A stretch of DNA of 64,000 bases from positions 186,001-250,000 of the forward strand of contig NZ_SNZV01000007.1 of assembly GCF_004364125.1 (NCBI RefSeq), read 5' to 3'. The notes beneath the pieces are model-generated. The model was not told the origin of the DNA. It searched no databases and saw only the letters and a program-made list of their open reading frames with translations. This document shows, piece by piece, positions 17,156 to 23,957 of the stretch (its first letter is position 1; each line of letters starts with the position of its first letter). Made by a program: the position numbers and the translations under genes. This stretch comes from Sphingobacterium paludis (GTDB lineage: Bacteria > Bacteroidota > Bacteroidia > Sphingobacteriales > Sphingobacteriaceae).

Positions 17156-17188
17156 AAAAAAAAGCCTAATCCAATGAGAATTAGGCTT
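17156..17188 (-). terminator. Intrinsic terminator after the first tRNA-Arg gene
   Basis: Read on the minus strand, stem AAGCCTAAT/ATTAGGCTT (arms 17180-17188 and 17162-17170, 9-base loop) is followed by eight T. It lies 12 bases after the 3' end of the tRNA at 17201 and separates it from adk. Confidence 0.88.
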
Positions 17189-17200
17189 CGTGTACTATGT

Positions 17201-17273
17201 GCGCTCAAAGGGAGTCGAACCCCTAACCTCCTGATCCGTAGTCAGGTGCTCTATCCAATTAAGCTATGAGCGC
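17201..17273 (-). tRNA. tRNA-Arg (anticodon ACG)
   Basis: A 73-base tRNA with perfect 7-bp acceptor stem (GCGCTCA/TGAGCGC), D-arm, anticodon arm CCTGA-CTACGGA-TCAGG giving anticodon ACG (read as ICG for CGU/CGC/CGA), a 5-base variable loop and T-arm with TTCGACT. CCA is not encoded. A second, identical copy is at 17560-17632. The 5' leader from the -7 box is about 46 bases. Confidence 0.95.
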
Positions 17274-17319
17274 GGCAACCATCACTTTCGGACCTGTAGC
17301 CCTTTCCGTTTTGGTGATG

Positions 17320-17350
17320 CAAATATAGGGAAATGGATTTGCTCTGCAAA
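17320..17350 (-). promoter_or_regulatory. Promoter of the first tRNA-Arg gene
   Basis: On the minus strand TTTG (17350-17347), a 19-base spacer and TATATTTG (17327-17320) give a full match to the Bacteroidota primary-sigma promoter. The same architecture precedes the second copy. Confidence 0.82.
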
Positions 17351-17559
17351 TTTTTTTTCAACTTTATACCCCTCTCACAGCCGTTGTCACTGTAAACGCA
17401 ATGCAATAAGCGCTTTAAATAGTCTTAACATGATACAGAGTGAACCTTGCAAATTTGACAAGTTTAATAGATAAGAAAAAACTCCCGCAGAAGCGCTTAT
17501 ACGCAATGGAAGAAACTGAAAGAATGAATATGATGGAGACGTTGTGAAAAGAAAAGTGT

Positions 17560-17632
17560 GCGCTCAAAGGGAGTCGAACCCCTAACCTCCTGATCCGTAG
17601 TCAGGTGCTCTATCCAATTAAGCTATGAGCGC
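17560..17632 (-). tRNA. tRNA-Arg (anticodon ACG), second copy
   Basis: Base-for-base identical to the tRNA at 17201-17273, lying 286 bases upstream of it in the direction of transcription. CCA is not encoded. Its leader contains a 9-bp hairpin, GACAACAAC/GTTGTTGTC (17648-17668), not present before the other copy. No terminator is evident after it, so read-through into the second tRNA is possible. Confidence 0.95.
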
Positions 17633-17681
17633 ATTTTCCGAAATATAGACAACAACAGGGTTGTTGTCGTTTTCAGTGATG

Positions 17682-17712
17682 CAAATATCGGCACTTTTTC
17701 TTTTTTTCCAAA
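17682..17712 (-). promoter_or_regulatory. Promoter of the second tRNA-Arg copy
   Basis: On the minus strand TTTG (17712-17709), 19-base spacer and GATATTTG (17689-17682). One mismatch to TAnnTTTG. Bases just downstream (CATCACT versus CATCACC) are also shared with the promoter at 17320-17350, so the duplication included the promoter. Confidence 0.75.
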
Positions 17713-17803
17713 TTATTTTTCGAAAAAATGCCCGTAGAACTGACATATGGTATGTATATTGTTGATTTAAAACGTAATTAAATTTTGCATTAATCTCTAC
17801 AAC

Positions 17804-18628
17804 ATGGCTGAACGCTTAATAAAAAGCAGTAAAATTCGGATCGGTGACATCAGTATCTCCTATTATCATAAAAAGGCAAAGACCGAGTCGGACAAAACCA
17901 TCATTTTCCTGCATGGCTTTCCATTCAATAAAAATATGTGGCGTGCACAGCTGGACACGCTTCCAGACCATGTATCAGCCATTGCCGTGGACATTCGCGG
18001 TCACGGAAATAGCACAGCCGGCCACGGTTTCTTCTCCATTGATGTTTTCGCGAAAGACTTACGGGTGTTTATGGAAAAACTAGATATTCAGCAAGCCATC
18101 CTCTGCGGTGTATCTATGGGCGGCTATATTGCACTCCGTGCCTATGAACTTTTCCCAGAACGCATTATTGGGCTTGTGCTTTCTGACACACATAGCAAGG
18201 CAGACAGCAATGCTGCAAAGCAAAGACGCTTCGATAGCATACAAGCGGTACTGAACCATGGACGCAGACCCTTTGCCATAGGCTTTGTCGAAAATGTATT
18301 CACGTCGCAAAGCATTGAAGACATGCCGGAAGCAACGGAACTGATCAAAAGCAGCATCCGGCGAAACAGTATCAGTACGATCTGTGCAACTTTACTTGCC
18401 TTAGCATCGCGCACTGACACATCAGCAAGTCTGTTTCAGATTGAAGTCCCTTGCCTGTTAATTCGTGGTGCGGAAGACAAGATAACATCAAAGCAAGATA
18501 TGATTGATATGGCAAATGCTATTCCGAACAATCGATTTATCGAGATAGATAATGCCGGGCACCTTCCCAATCTGGAAGATCCGAGGCGATTTACGGAGTT
18601 GCTGACGGAGTTTCTCGAAGAGGTTTAA
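17804..18628 (+). CDS. Alpha/beta hydrolase
   Basis: A 274-residue cytoplasmic alpha/beta-hydrolase. The oxyanion segment is LHGFPFNKNMW (36-46), the nucleophile elbow GVSMGG has Ser104, a plausible acid is the Asp in RGAEDKITS, and the histidine is in NAGHLPN near residue 252. Overall it resembles the 3-oxoadipate enol-lactonase/esterase branch, but no specific substrate can be claimed. Its last 38 bases overlap the 3' end of the convergent patatin gene. Confidence 0.85.
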   Translation: MAERLIKSSKIRIGDISISYYHKKAKTESDKTIIFLHGFPFNKNMWRAQLDTLPDHVSAIAVDIRGHGNSTAGHGFFSIDVFAKDLRVFMEKLDIQQAILCGVSMGGYIALRAYELFPERIIGLVLSDTHSKADSNAAKQRRFDSIQAVLNHGRRPFAIGFVENVFTSQSIEDMPEATELIKSSIRRNSISTICATLLALASRTDTSASLFQIEVPCLLIRGAEDKITSKQDMIDMANAIPNNRFIEIDNAGHLPNLEDPRRFTELLTEFLEEV

Positions 18629-19424
18629 GCGAAGTGTCCTTCTCTAGTTCTAGGATATCGTGTGCCAAATTATACCCCATATCGATGAGCTCGATCGAAC
18701 GATGAAAATCCCATATACCCGCCGAGTCGTGTGGGATAGTGATGGTAAAATCTGGCTGGTAATGGGCCAATGTTAATATGCTGAGCCGCCTGCGCATGGC
18801 GAAATAGGATTCCTGCAAAAGTGCGACAGGGTTGAGTTTAGCGACGAGCCCTGTTTCCTTGTTAGGGCGACCATCCAGATTGACAGCGATGATGATATTA
18901 TCTTTTTTTGTCACATGGTTGAGTGGCAAGGGATTGAGGACACCGCCATCCACCAAAAATCGATCGTCGTAAACCACACCTGCGAAAACTCCCGGAATAG
19001 CTATAGAAGCGCGTATAGCGGTATAGATGCTTCCTGTTGTAAAAACGACCTCTTCTTCCCGATCTAAATCTGTCGCCACGGCCGTGTATGTAAAAGGCAA
19101 ATCCTCGATGTTTACATCGTCAAAAACAGTGTGTAATTTGTCTATAATGCGTTGGCCTTTCAACAGTCCAAATCGCGGATTGGTAAAATCCAGTAAACGA
19201 AACACCTGCCCTTTCGTAAGCGTTTTCATCCAATCCCCAAGTTCCACGACGCGGTTGCAAGCATAAGCAGCACCGACCAATGCGCCGATGGAACAACCAA
19301 CAATTTCGTCAATAATATAGCCTTGCTCAACAAGATATTGAATAACGCCAATTTGCGTAATACCCCGCGCTCCGCCACTGCCAAGCACCAACGAAACCTT
19401 TTTCTCCTCGTTTATTCTTTGCAT
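18591..19424 (-). CDS. Patatin-like phospholipase (RssA/NTE type)
   Basis: A 277-residue patatin-fold lipid hydrolase. The oxyanion loop GSGGARG is at 15-21, the nucleophile motif GCSIG has Ser45, and the catalytic Asp159 is in VDGGVLNPLP, forming the Ser-Asp dyad. There is no signal peptide. Substrates of RssA-like proteins are acyl lipids; the physiological role is unknown. It is convergent with the preceding hydrolase, with a 38-base 3' overlap. Confidence 0.88.
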   Translation of the reverse strand: MQRINEEKKVSLVLGSGGARGITQIGVIQYLVEQGYIIDEIVGCSIGALVGAAYACNRVVELGDWMKTLTKGQVFRLLDFTNPRFGLLKGQRIIDKLHTVFDDVNIEDLPFTYTAVATDLDREEEVVFTTGSIYTAIRASIAIPGVFAGVVYDDRFLVDGGVLNPLPLNHVTKKDNIIIAVNLDGRPNKETGLVAKLNPVALLQESYFAMRRRLSILTLAHYQPDFTITIPHDSAGIWDFHRSIELIDMGYNLAHDILELEKDTSLKPLRETPSATP

Positions 19425-19490
19425 GCCCTAAATATATACAATTATCAGCGTTTGATGTATGTCATAATTTTGTCGATTTGCAGCGTCCGA

Positions 19491-19521
19491 CTTGTTCGAT
19501 AGTTTAATATAGTTAATTTTG
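19491..19521 (+). promoter_or_regulatory. Promoter of the tetR-nitroreductase unit
   Basis: CTTG (19491-19494), 19-base spacer, TAATTTTG (19514-19521): a good match to the Bacteroidota TTTG/TAnnTTTG promoter, 32 bases before the tetR start. Confidence 0.65.
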
Positions 19522-19522
19522 C

Positions 19523-19543
19523 TAACACTGTTAACAAATTGTT
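19523..19543. promoter_or_regulatory. Overlapping short palindromes, candidate TetR operator
   Basis: TAACACTGTTA (19523-19533) and AACAAATTGTT (19533-19543) are two adjoining 11-base palindromes placed at the presumed transcription start, directly after the -7 box. This is where an autoregulating TetR repressor would bind. No experimental or comparative support. Confidence 0.4.
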
Positions 19544-19552
19544 TAAACACGA

Positions 19553-20152
19553 ATGGGAATTACCGAGCGAAGATTACGGCAACAAGATGAGATCAGGCAA
19601 CAGATTATAGCAGCGTCTTGGCAAATCATATCGGCTGAAGGCTGGCAAGCATTTTCAATCCGGCGCATTGCAGATGCTATCGAGTACAGCGTCCCCGTGA
19701 TCTATAAACATTTTGAAAATAAAGAGGCGATTCAGGAATACTTCATAAAAGAAGGATTTGCAAACCTGACGATAGATATGCAGCAGGCCAAGCAGAAAGC
19801 TGGTACTCCCGAAGCGTGTATTGAAGAGATGGCTTTTGCATATTGGCGTTTTGCTGCAACTAAAACGGCCTATTACCGCATTATGTTTAGCTTGGGTATA
19901 CCGCACTGTGAAACGGTAAATAGTGTGGTAGAAATGAAGCAAATGTCGACACTGATGTTCGAAGCGATTGCCAACTTAGCGAAAACCTACGAACATCAAG
20001 ACATCTATTTAAAGCTAAAAACGTTTTGGTCGATGCTTCATGGTTTTATATCCATAGAATTACTGTCTAACAGTATTATCCCGGCAGAGCCTACGCCCAT
20101 GTTTGCAGATGCTATAGAGAGTTTTAAGTTTACTTTAATTAATAAAAAATAA
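19553..20152 (+). CDS. TetR/AcrR-family transcriptional regulator
   Basis: A 199-residue one-component regulator. The N-terminal helix-turn-helix is at about 30-60 (FSIRRIADAIEYSVPVIYKHFENKEAI), and the C-terminal helical half is the ligand-binding and dimerisation domain. It precedes the nitroreductase gene by 4 bases, so it most likely represses that gene together with itself. The ligand is unknown. Confidence 0.88.
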   Translation: MGITERRLRQQDEIRQQIIAASWQIISAEGWQAFSIRRIADAIEYSVPVIYKHFENKEAIQEYFIKEGFANLTIDMQQAKQKAGTPEACIEEMAFAYWRFAATKTAYYRIMFSLGIPHCETVNSVVEMKQMSTLMFEAIANLAKTYEHQDIYLKLKTFWSMLHGFISIELLSNSIIPAEPTPMFADAIESFKFTLINKK

Positions 20153-20156
20153 GAAA

Positions 20157-20789
20157 ATGAGTCTAGTAGAAAATTTACACTGGCGATACGCTACAAAAAA
20201 AATGAACGGCGAGTCCGTAGCTCAAGAAAAAGTTGATTATATTATTGAGGCGGCTCGCTTAGCGCCAACGTCATCGGGTTTACATCCCTTTCGAGTAATC
20301 GAAATTTCTGATCCGGAGCTTAAAGCCAAGATTCAGCCCATCGCATTTAATCAGTCACAAATCGTGGATGCTTCCCACCTATTGGTATTTGCGGCATACG
20401 ATGAATACACCTTGGAGCGCGTAAATTCCGTTTTTACGCAGCAGGAGAACGAACGCAATTTGCCCAAAGGGTATGCGGACGACTATAAAAACATGTTGCT
20501 GAGCAACTTCCAACAGCAAGACAAAGAGCAACACTTTCAGCACGCGGCACGTCAGGCATACATCGGGTTTGGATTGGCAATAGCAGCGGCTGCAGAACAA
20601 AAGGTAGATGCTACGCCAATGGAAGGTTTCAATAATGCAGATCTTGATGAGCTTCTCGGGCTTGCCAAGTTAGGATTGAAATCGGTCACTATATTAGCCT
20701 TAGGCTATCGCGACGTTACTAACGATTGGTTGGTCAATTTGAAGAAAGTACGTGTCTCCAAAGAAGACTTCGTGGTTCAACCCAGCTAA
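20157..20789 (+). CDS. Nitroreductase-family FMN oxidoreductase (NfsB-like)
   Basis: A 210-residue flavoprotein. Family features: RYATKKMNG near the N-terminus for FMN contact, ARLAPTSSGLHPFRVIEI, QAYIGFGLAIAAAAEQKVDATPMEGF and the C-terminal LALGYRD. These enzymes reduce nitroaromatics, quinones or flavins with NAD(P)H. Immediately downstream of the tetR gene and followed by a terminator, so a two-gene detoxification unit is likely. Confidence 0.9.
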   Translation: MSLVENLHWRYATKKMNGESVAQEKVDYIIEAARLAPTSSGLHPFRVIEISDPELKAKIQPIAFNQSQIVDASHLLVFAAYDEYTLERVNSVFTQQENERNLPKGYADDYKNMLLSNFQQQDKEQHFQHAARQAYIGFGLAIAAAAEQKVDATPMEGFNNADLDELLGLAKLGLKSVTILALGYRDVTNDWLVNLKKVRVSKEDFVVQPS

Positions 20790-20817
20790 AAACTAAACAG
20801 TATATTGAAACAAAGCG

Positions 20818-20848
20818 AAAAGGGCCTTCCAGCAATGGGGCCCTTTTT
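20818..20848. terminator. Intrinsic terminator after the nitroreductase gene
   Basis: Arms AAAAGGGCC (20818-20826) and GGCCCTTTT (20839-20847) with a 12-base loop, followed by T-rich DNA. The AAAA on the left also allows termination from the convergent pepD side. Confidence 0.88.
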
Positions 20849-20908
20849 ATTTTACCTAGCCTACGCAATGGTGTAGGTTTCCATTTTAAGCGCTAGCGCG
20901 ATATAGTC

Positions 20909-22372
20909 TTACTGAAATGCCCGTTCATTTGGGATCCGCTGAAGAATTTCCAATAGGAATTTCCAAAACTTCTGGACAGACGCTATCGAAACGCGCTCCT
21001 GTGGCGAATGCGCACCTCGTATAGTTGGCCCAAATGAAATCATATCCAAATTGGGGTAATGGGCACCTAAGATTCCACATTCCAGCCCGGCATGGCAAGC
21101 GACGACATCCGATGGTTCATTAAAAAGACCGTAGTAGGTATCTTTTAAGACCTCCAATATCGCTGAGTTAGGATTTGGTGTCCATCCAGGATAATCGCCA
21201 GAGAACGTCACCTCTGCGCCAATTAACTCAAAACAACTTTTAATGGCGGTAGCCAAATCCCACTTCGAAGATTCTACAGATGATCGCGTCAAGCATTTGA
21301 CGATAGCCTCCCCTTGTTTCACCGCCACACGCGCGATGTTATTCGACGTCTCCACCAAGTCGGCGAAATCTGCACTCATCCGGTAGACGCCATTTGGTGC
21401 AACATACAACGCCCGTAGCAGTTTTTCCTGAATCGCCAATGGCATAACTAACATGCCCTCGTCTTGTATGCGGGCCAGGCTAATCTGTAACCCCGGATCT
21501 GCGGTAGCAAATTCACTTTTTACTGCCGCGATCGCGCTGTTGAAGTCCAACATGATCTCTTCCTCCCTATCATTTTCGAAAGCCACCATGGCAATTGCTT
21601 CGCGCGGGATAGCATTTCTAAGTCCTCCGCCATCAATAGACGAAACACGCAGGCCGAAAGGCGCTAAATGATATAAGATCCTGTTCAATATTTTATTGGC
21701 ATTTCCCAATCCTTTATGGATCTCCATGCCTGAGTGGCCACCTTGAAGTCCTTTTACCTCCAAGCGATAATGCAATGCACGCAGGGAAAGGCGTTCTTCC
21801 GGATAAGAAATACGCGCCGTTATATCCACGCCGCCCGCGCAGCCAATATCGATTTCGGTATCCTCTTCCGTATCCAGATTCAAAAGGATGCTCCCCTTCA
21901 ATAGCCCAGCTTGTAAGCCCTTCGCACCAGTCATCCCCGTTTCTTCATCGACAGTGAATAAGGCTTCCAGTGGCGGATGAGCGATATCAGGTGCTGAAAG
22001 GATCGCCATAATGGCAGCAACGCCCATTCCGTTGTCTGCACCTAGCGTGGTACCTTCCGCCCGCACCCACTCACCATCGACCAGCATACGAATACCTTCA
22101 TTCGCAAAATCAAATTCGGTATCGTTGTTTTTTTGATGCACCATATCCAGGTGCGATTGAAGAACGACGGTTTGCCGGCCTTCCATACCTGCTGTAGCGG
22201 GTTTTCGTATCACCACATTGCCTACACTATCTTTTACAGTTTCCAGCCCAAGGCTTGCTCCAAAGTCCAGCATAAACTGAATAACACGTTCTTCCTTTTT
22301 CGATGCCCGGGGCACGGCGTTTAGCGCTTCGAAATGATGCCATACCGCTTTTGGCTCCAATTGCTCTAACAT
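20909..22372 (-). CDS. pepD: Aminoacyl-histidine dipeptidase
   Basis: A 487-residue M20-family zinc dipeptidase, close to the 485 residues of E. coli PepD. Metal-site segments are present: LQSHLDMVHQ, GTTLGADNGMG, FTVDEETGMTGA, NLDTEEDTEIDIGCAGG, CHAGLECG and the C-terminal ISFGPTIRGAHSPQERV. It hydrolyses carnosine-like and other dipeptides in the cytoplasm. The ATG at 22372 is preferred over the in-frame ATG at 22408, which lies next to a -7 box match (22396-22403, minus strand TACTTTTG). Confidence 0.92.
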   Translation of the reverse strand: MLEQLEPKAVWHHFEALNAVPRASKKEERVIQFMLDFGASLGLETVKDSVGNVVIRKPATAGMEGRQTVVLQSHLDMVHQKNNDTEFDFANEGIRMLVDGEWVRAEGTTLGADNGMGVAAIMAILSAPDIAHPPLEALFTVDEETGMTGAKGLQAGLLKGSILLNLDTEEDTEIDIGCAGGVDITARISYPEERLSLRALHYRLEVKGLQGGHSGMEIHKGLGNANKILNRILYHLAPFGLRVSSIDGGGLRNAIPREAIAMVAFENDREEEIMLDFNSAIAAVKSEFATADPGLQISLARIQDEGMLVMPLAIQEKLLRALYVAPNGVYRMSADFADLVETSNNIARVAVKQGEAIVKCLTRSSVESSKWDLATAIKSCFELIGAEVTFSGDYPGWTPNPNSAILEVLKDTYYGLFNEPSDVVACHAGLECGILGAHYPNLDMISFGPTIRGAHSPQERVSIASVQKFWKFLLEILQRIPNERAFQ

Positions 22373-22395
22373 AGTTTTAATTTCGTTGTTCGCCC

Positions 22396-22403
22396 CAAAA
22401 GTA
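22396..22403 (-). promoter_or_regulatory. -7 box upstream of pepD
   Basis: On the minus strand TACTTTTG matches TAnnTTTG and lies 23 bases before the preferred pepD start codon. No clear -33 box at 19 bases. Confidence 0.4.
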
Positions 22404-22487
22404 AGCATTCTACCCTACAAACCACATGTTGTAACTTCTATTAAAACAATTTCGGCTCACAGGCGCTTATATATAAAAAATAGCTAT

Positions 22488-23957
22488 ATGTCTGTACAAG
22501 TTGAGCGAAAGCCAATCATTTTCAGCCCCGATTCTAAAAGGGTCTTAGCCCGTTTCTTCCAATTAAGTGAAGAGCGATCCATCAAAATTATTAAACGCAT
22601 TACGTCCCTATCTCGCACGAGTCAAAACGAGCTGCTAAACCAAATACTTCGCAGTTTTTCTAAGCGTCACCGTAGCGTGGTGTCTATACTGGAGAAAAAT
22701 TTCAAACGCGTTTCGCCCGTTTTAAAAAAGATAGCGCTGGATGATCATGAAATAACCTACAAAGAACGATTGATCATTGGAGCGTATTTCACGATGGAAT
22801 ATTCTATCGAAGCGGCGGCATTTTTCAACCCTTCGATTATCGAAGATCCTGACCAATCGCAATTACGCGAAGGTGAAAAACGAATCATCTTGAGTTTCAG
22901 AGCTACGGGTGAAGGTCACGTATCATCAATTGTCTTCCGCTCCGGAATCATTGACAAAAACTTCGATATCCAGCTTGATGAAGTGGGGCGACTATTGGAG
23001 AAACCGAAGCAAATAAAAAACCATCAATACGAAAAGACGGACTTTATAGCCAAACTGTCTGCCTTGCACGCGCCGGAGGAAGAAATGCTGTCCATCATCG
23101 AAGGAAAGCTATCAGAGACCTTTACCTACGAAGAGTTACGCAAATACGTAAGAGAAATAAAGGAAGAGCATACCTTGAGTGTGGATAGCGACACCTTAAC
23201 CAACCAGATGCAATGGCTAGCCTCTTCGCACTATGAAATGACCTATTCGCTGGATACGGCGATCTCAGAGCGCGTTATCTTCCCGATTGCCGAGACCGAA
23301 ATACGCGGTATCGAAGACGCCCGCTTTGTAAAGTTTGAAGATGAAAAAGGAAAGATAACGTATTACGCAACCTATACGGCCTATGACGGTTTCTCGATCC
23401 TGCCGAAGCTACTTTCCACGAAAGATTTTATTCATTTTAAGGTACAACCTATCAATGGCAAGATAGCCAATAAAGGAGCTGCGCTATTTCCTCGGAAGAT
23501 AAATGGAAAATATGCTATGCTGTGTCGAGTGGATGGCGAAAACAACTACATCTCCTTCTCGGATAGCATCACAAACTGGCATGAAGAGATCATCCTATTG
23601 AGCGAGCCAGAAGAACCTTGGGAGTTTATCCAATTGGGAAATTGTGGCTCACCGATCGAGACGGAGAAAGGATGGTTGGTCATAACGCACAGCGTGGGGC
23701 CTATGCGCATGTACACCGTAGGCGCCACCTTATTGGATCTGGAAGATCCGACGAAAGTTATCGGACGGTTGAAAGATCCGATTCTTTCGCCGAATAGCAT
23801 AGAACGCGAAGGTTACGTACCGAACGTTGTCTATTCTTGCGGCCAGATGGTGCACAACGGCAACTTGATCATTCCCTATGCCATGTCTGACTACGCATCA
23901 ACCTACGCTACAGTCAATTTGGAAGAATTGCTTAACGCACTGAGCAACTCTGTATAG
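22488..23957 (+). CDS. GH130-family glycoside phosphorylase
   Basis: A 489-residue protein. Residues about 1-110 form a helical N-terminal extension; the five-bladed propeller follows. The family's general acid is Asp277 in GIEDARF, with ATYTAYDG after it; phosphate-site candidates are Arg347 (CRVDGENN) and His401 (ITHSVGPM), and NKGAALFP matches the family. GH130 enzymes phosphorolyse beta-mannosides to mannose 1-phosphate, cytoplasmically, and can run in reverse. The start at 22488 is preferred to an upstream in-frame ATG because the longer N-terminus is unlike the family. Its 3' end overlaps the convergent GT4 gene by 55 bases. Exact linkage specificity is not readable. Confidence 0.87.
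   Translation: MSVQVERKPIIFSPDSKRVLARFFQLSEERSIKIIKRITSLSRTSQNELLNQILRSFSKRHRSVVSILEKNFKRVSPVLKKIALDDHEITYKERLIIGAYFTMEYSIEAAAFFNPSIIEDPDQSQLREGEKRIILSFRATGEGHVSSIVFRSGIIDKNFDIQLDEVGRLLEKPKQIKNHQYEKTDFIAKLSALHAPEEEMLSIIEGKLSETFTYEELRKYVREIKEEHTLSVDSDTLTNQMQWLASSHYEMTYSLDTAISERVIFPIAETEIRGIEDARFVKFEDEKGKITYYATYTAYDGFSILPKLLSTKDFIHFKVQPINGKIANKGAALFPRKINGKYAMLCRVDGENNYISFSDSITNWHEEIILLSEPEEPWEFIQLGNCGSPIETEKGWLVITHSVGPMRMYTVGATLLDLEDPTKVIGRLKDPILSPNSIEREGYVPNVVYSCGQMVHNGNLIIPYAMSDYASTYATVNLEELLNALSNSV

Noticed and set aside
17128..17208. N-terminal extension of adenylate kinase
   Set aside because: The frame is open, but it would be transcribed through the tRNA terminator at 17156-17188 and lies before a perfect Adk N-terminus at 17127.
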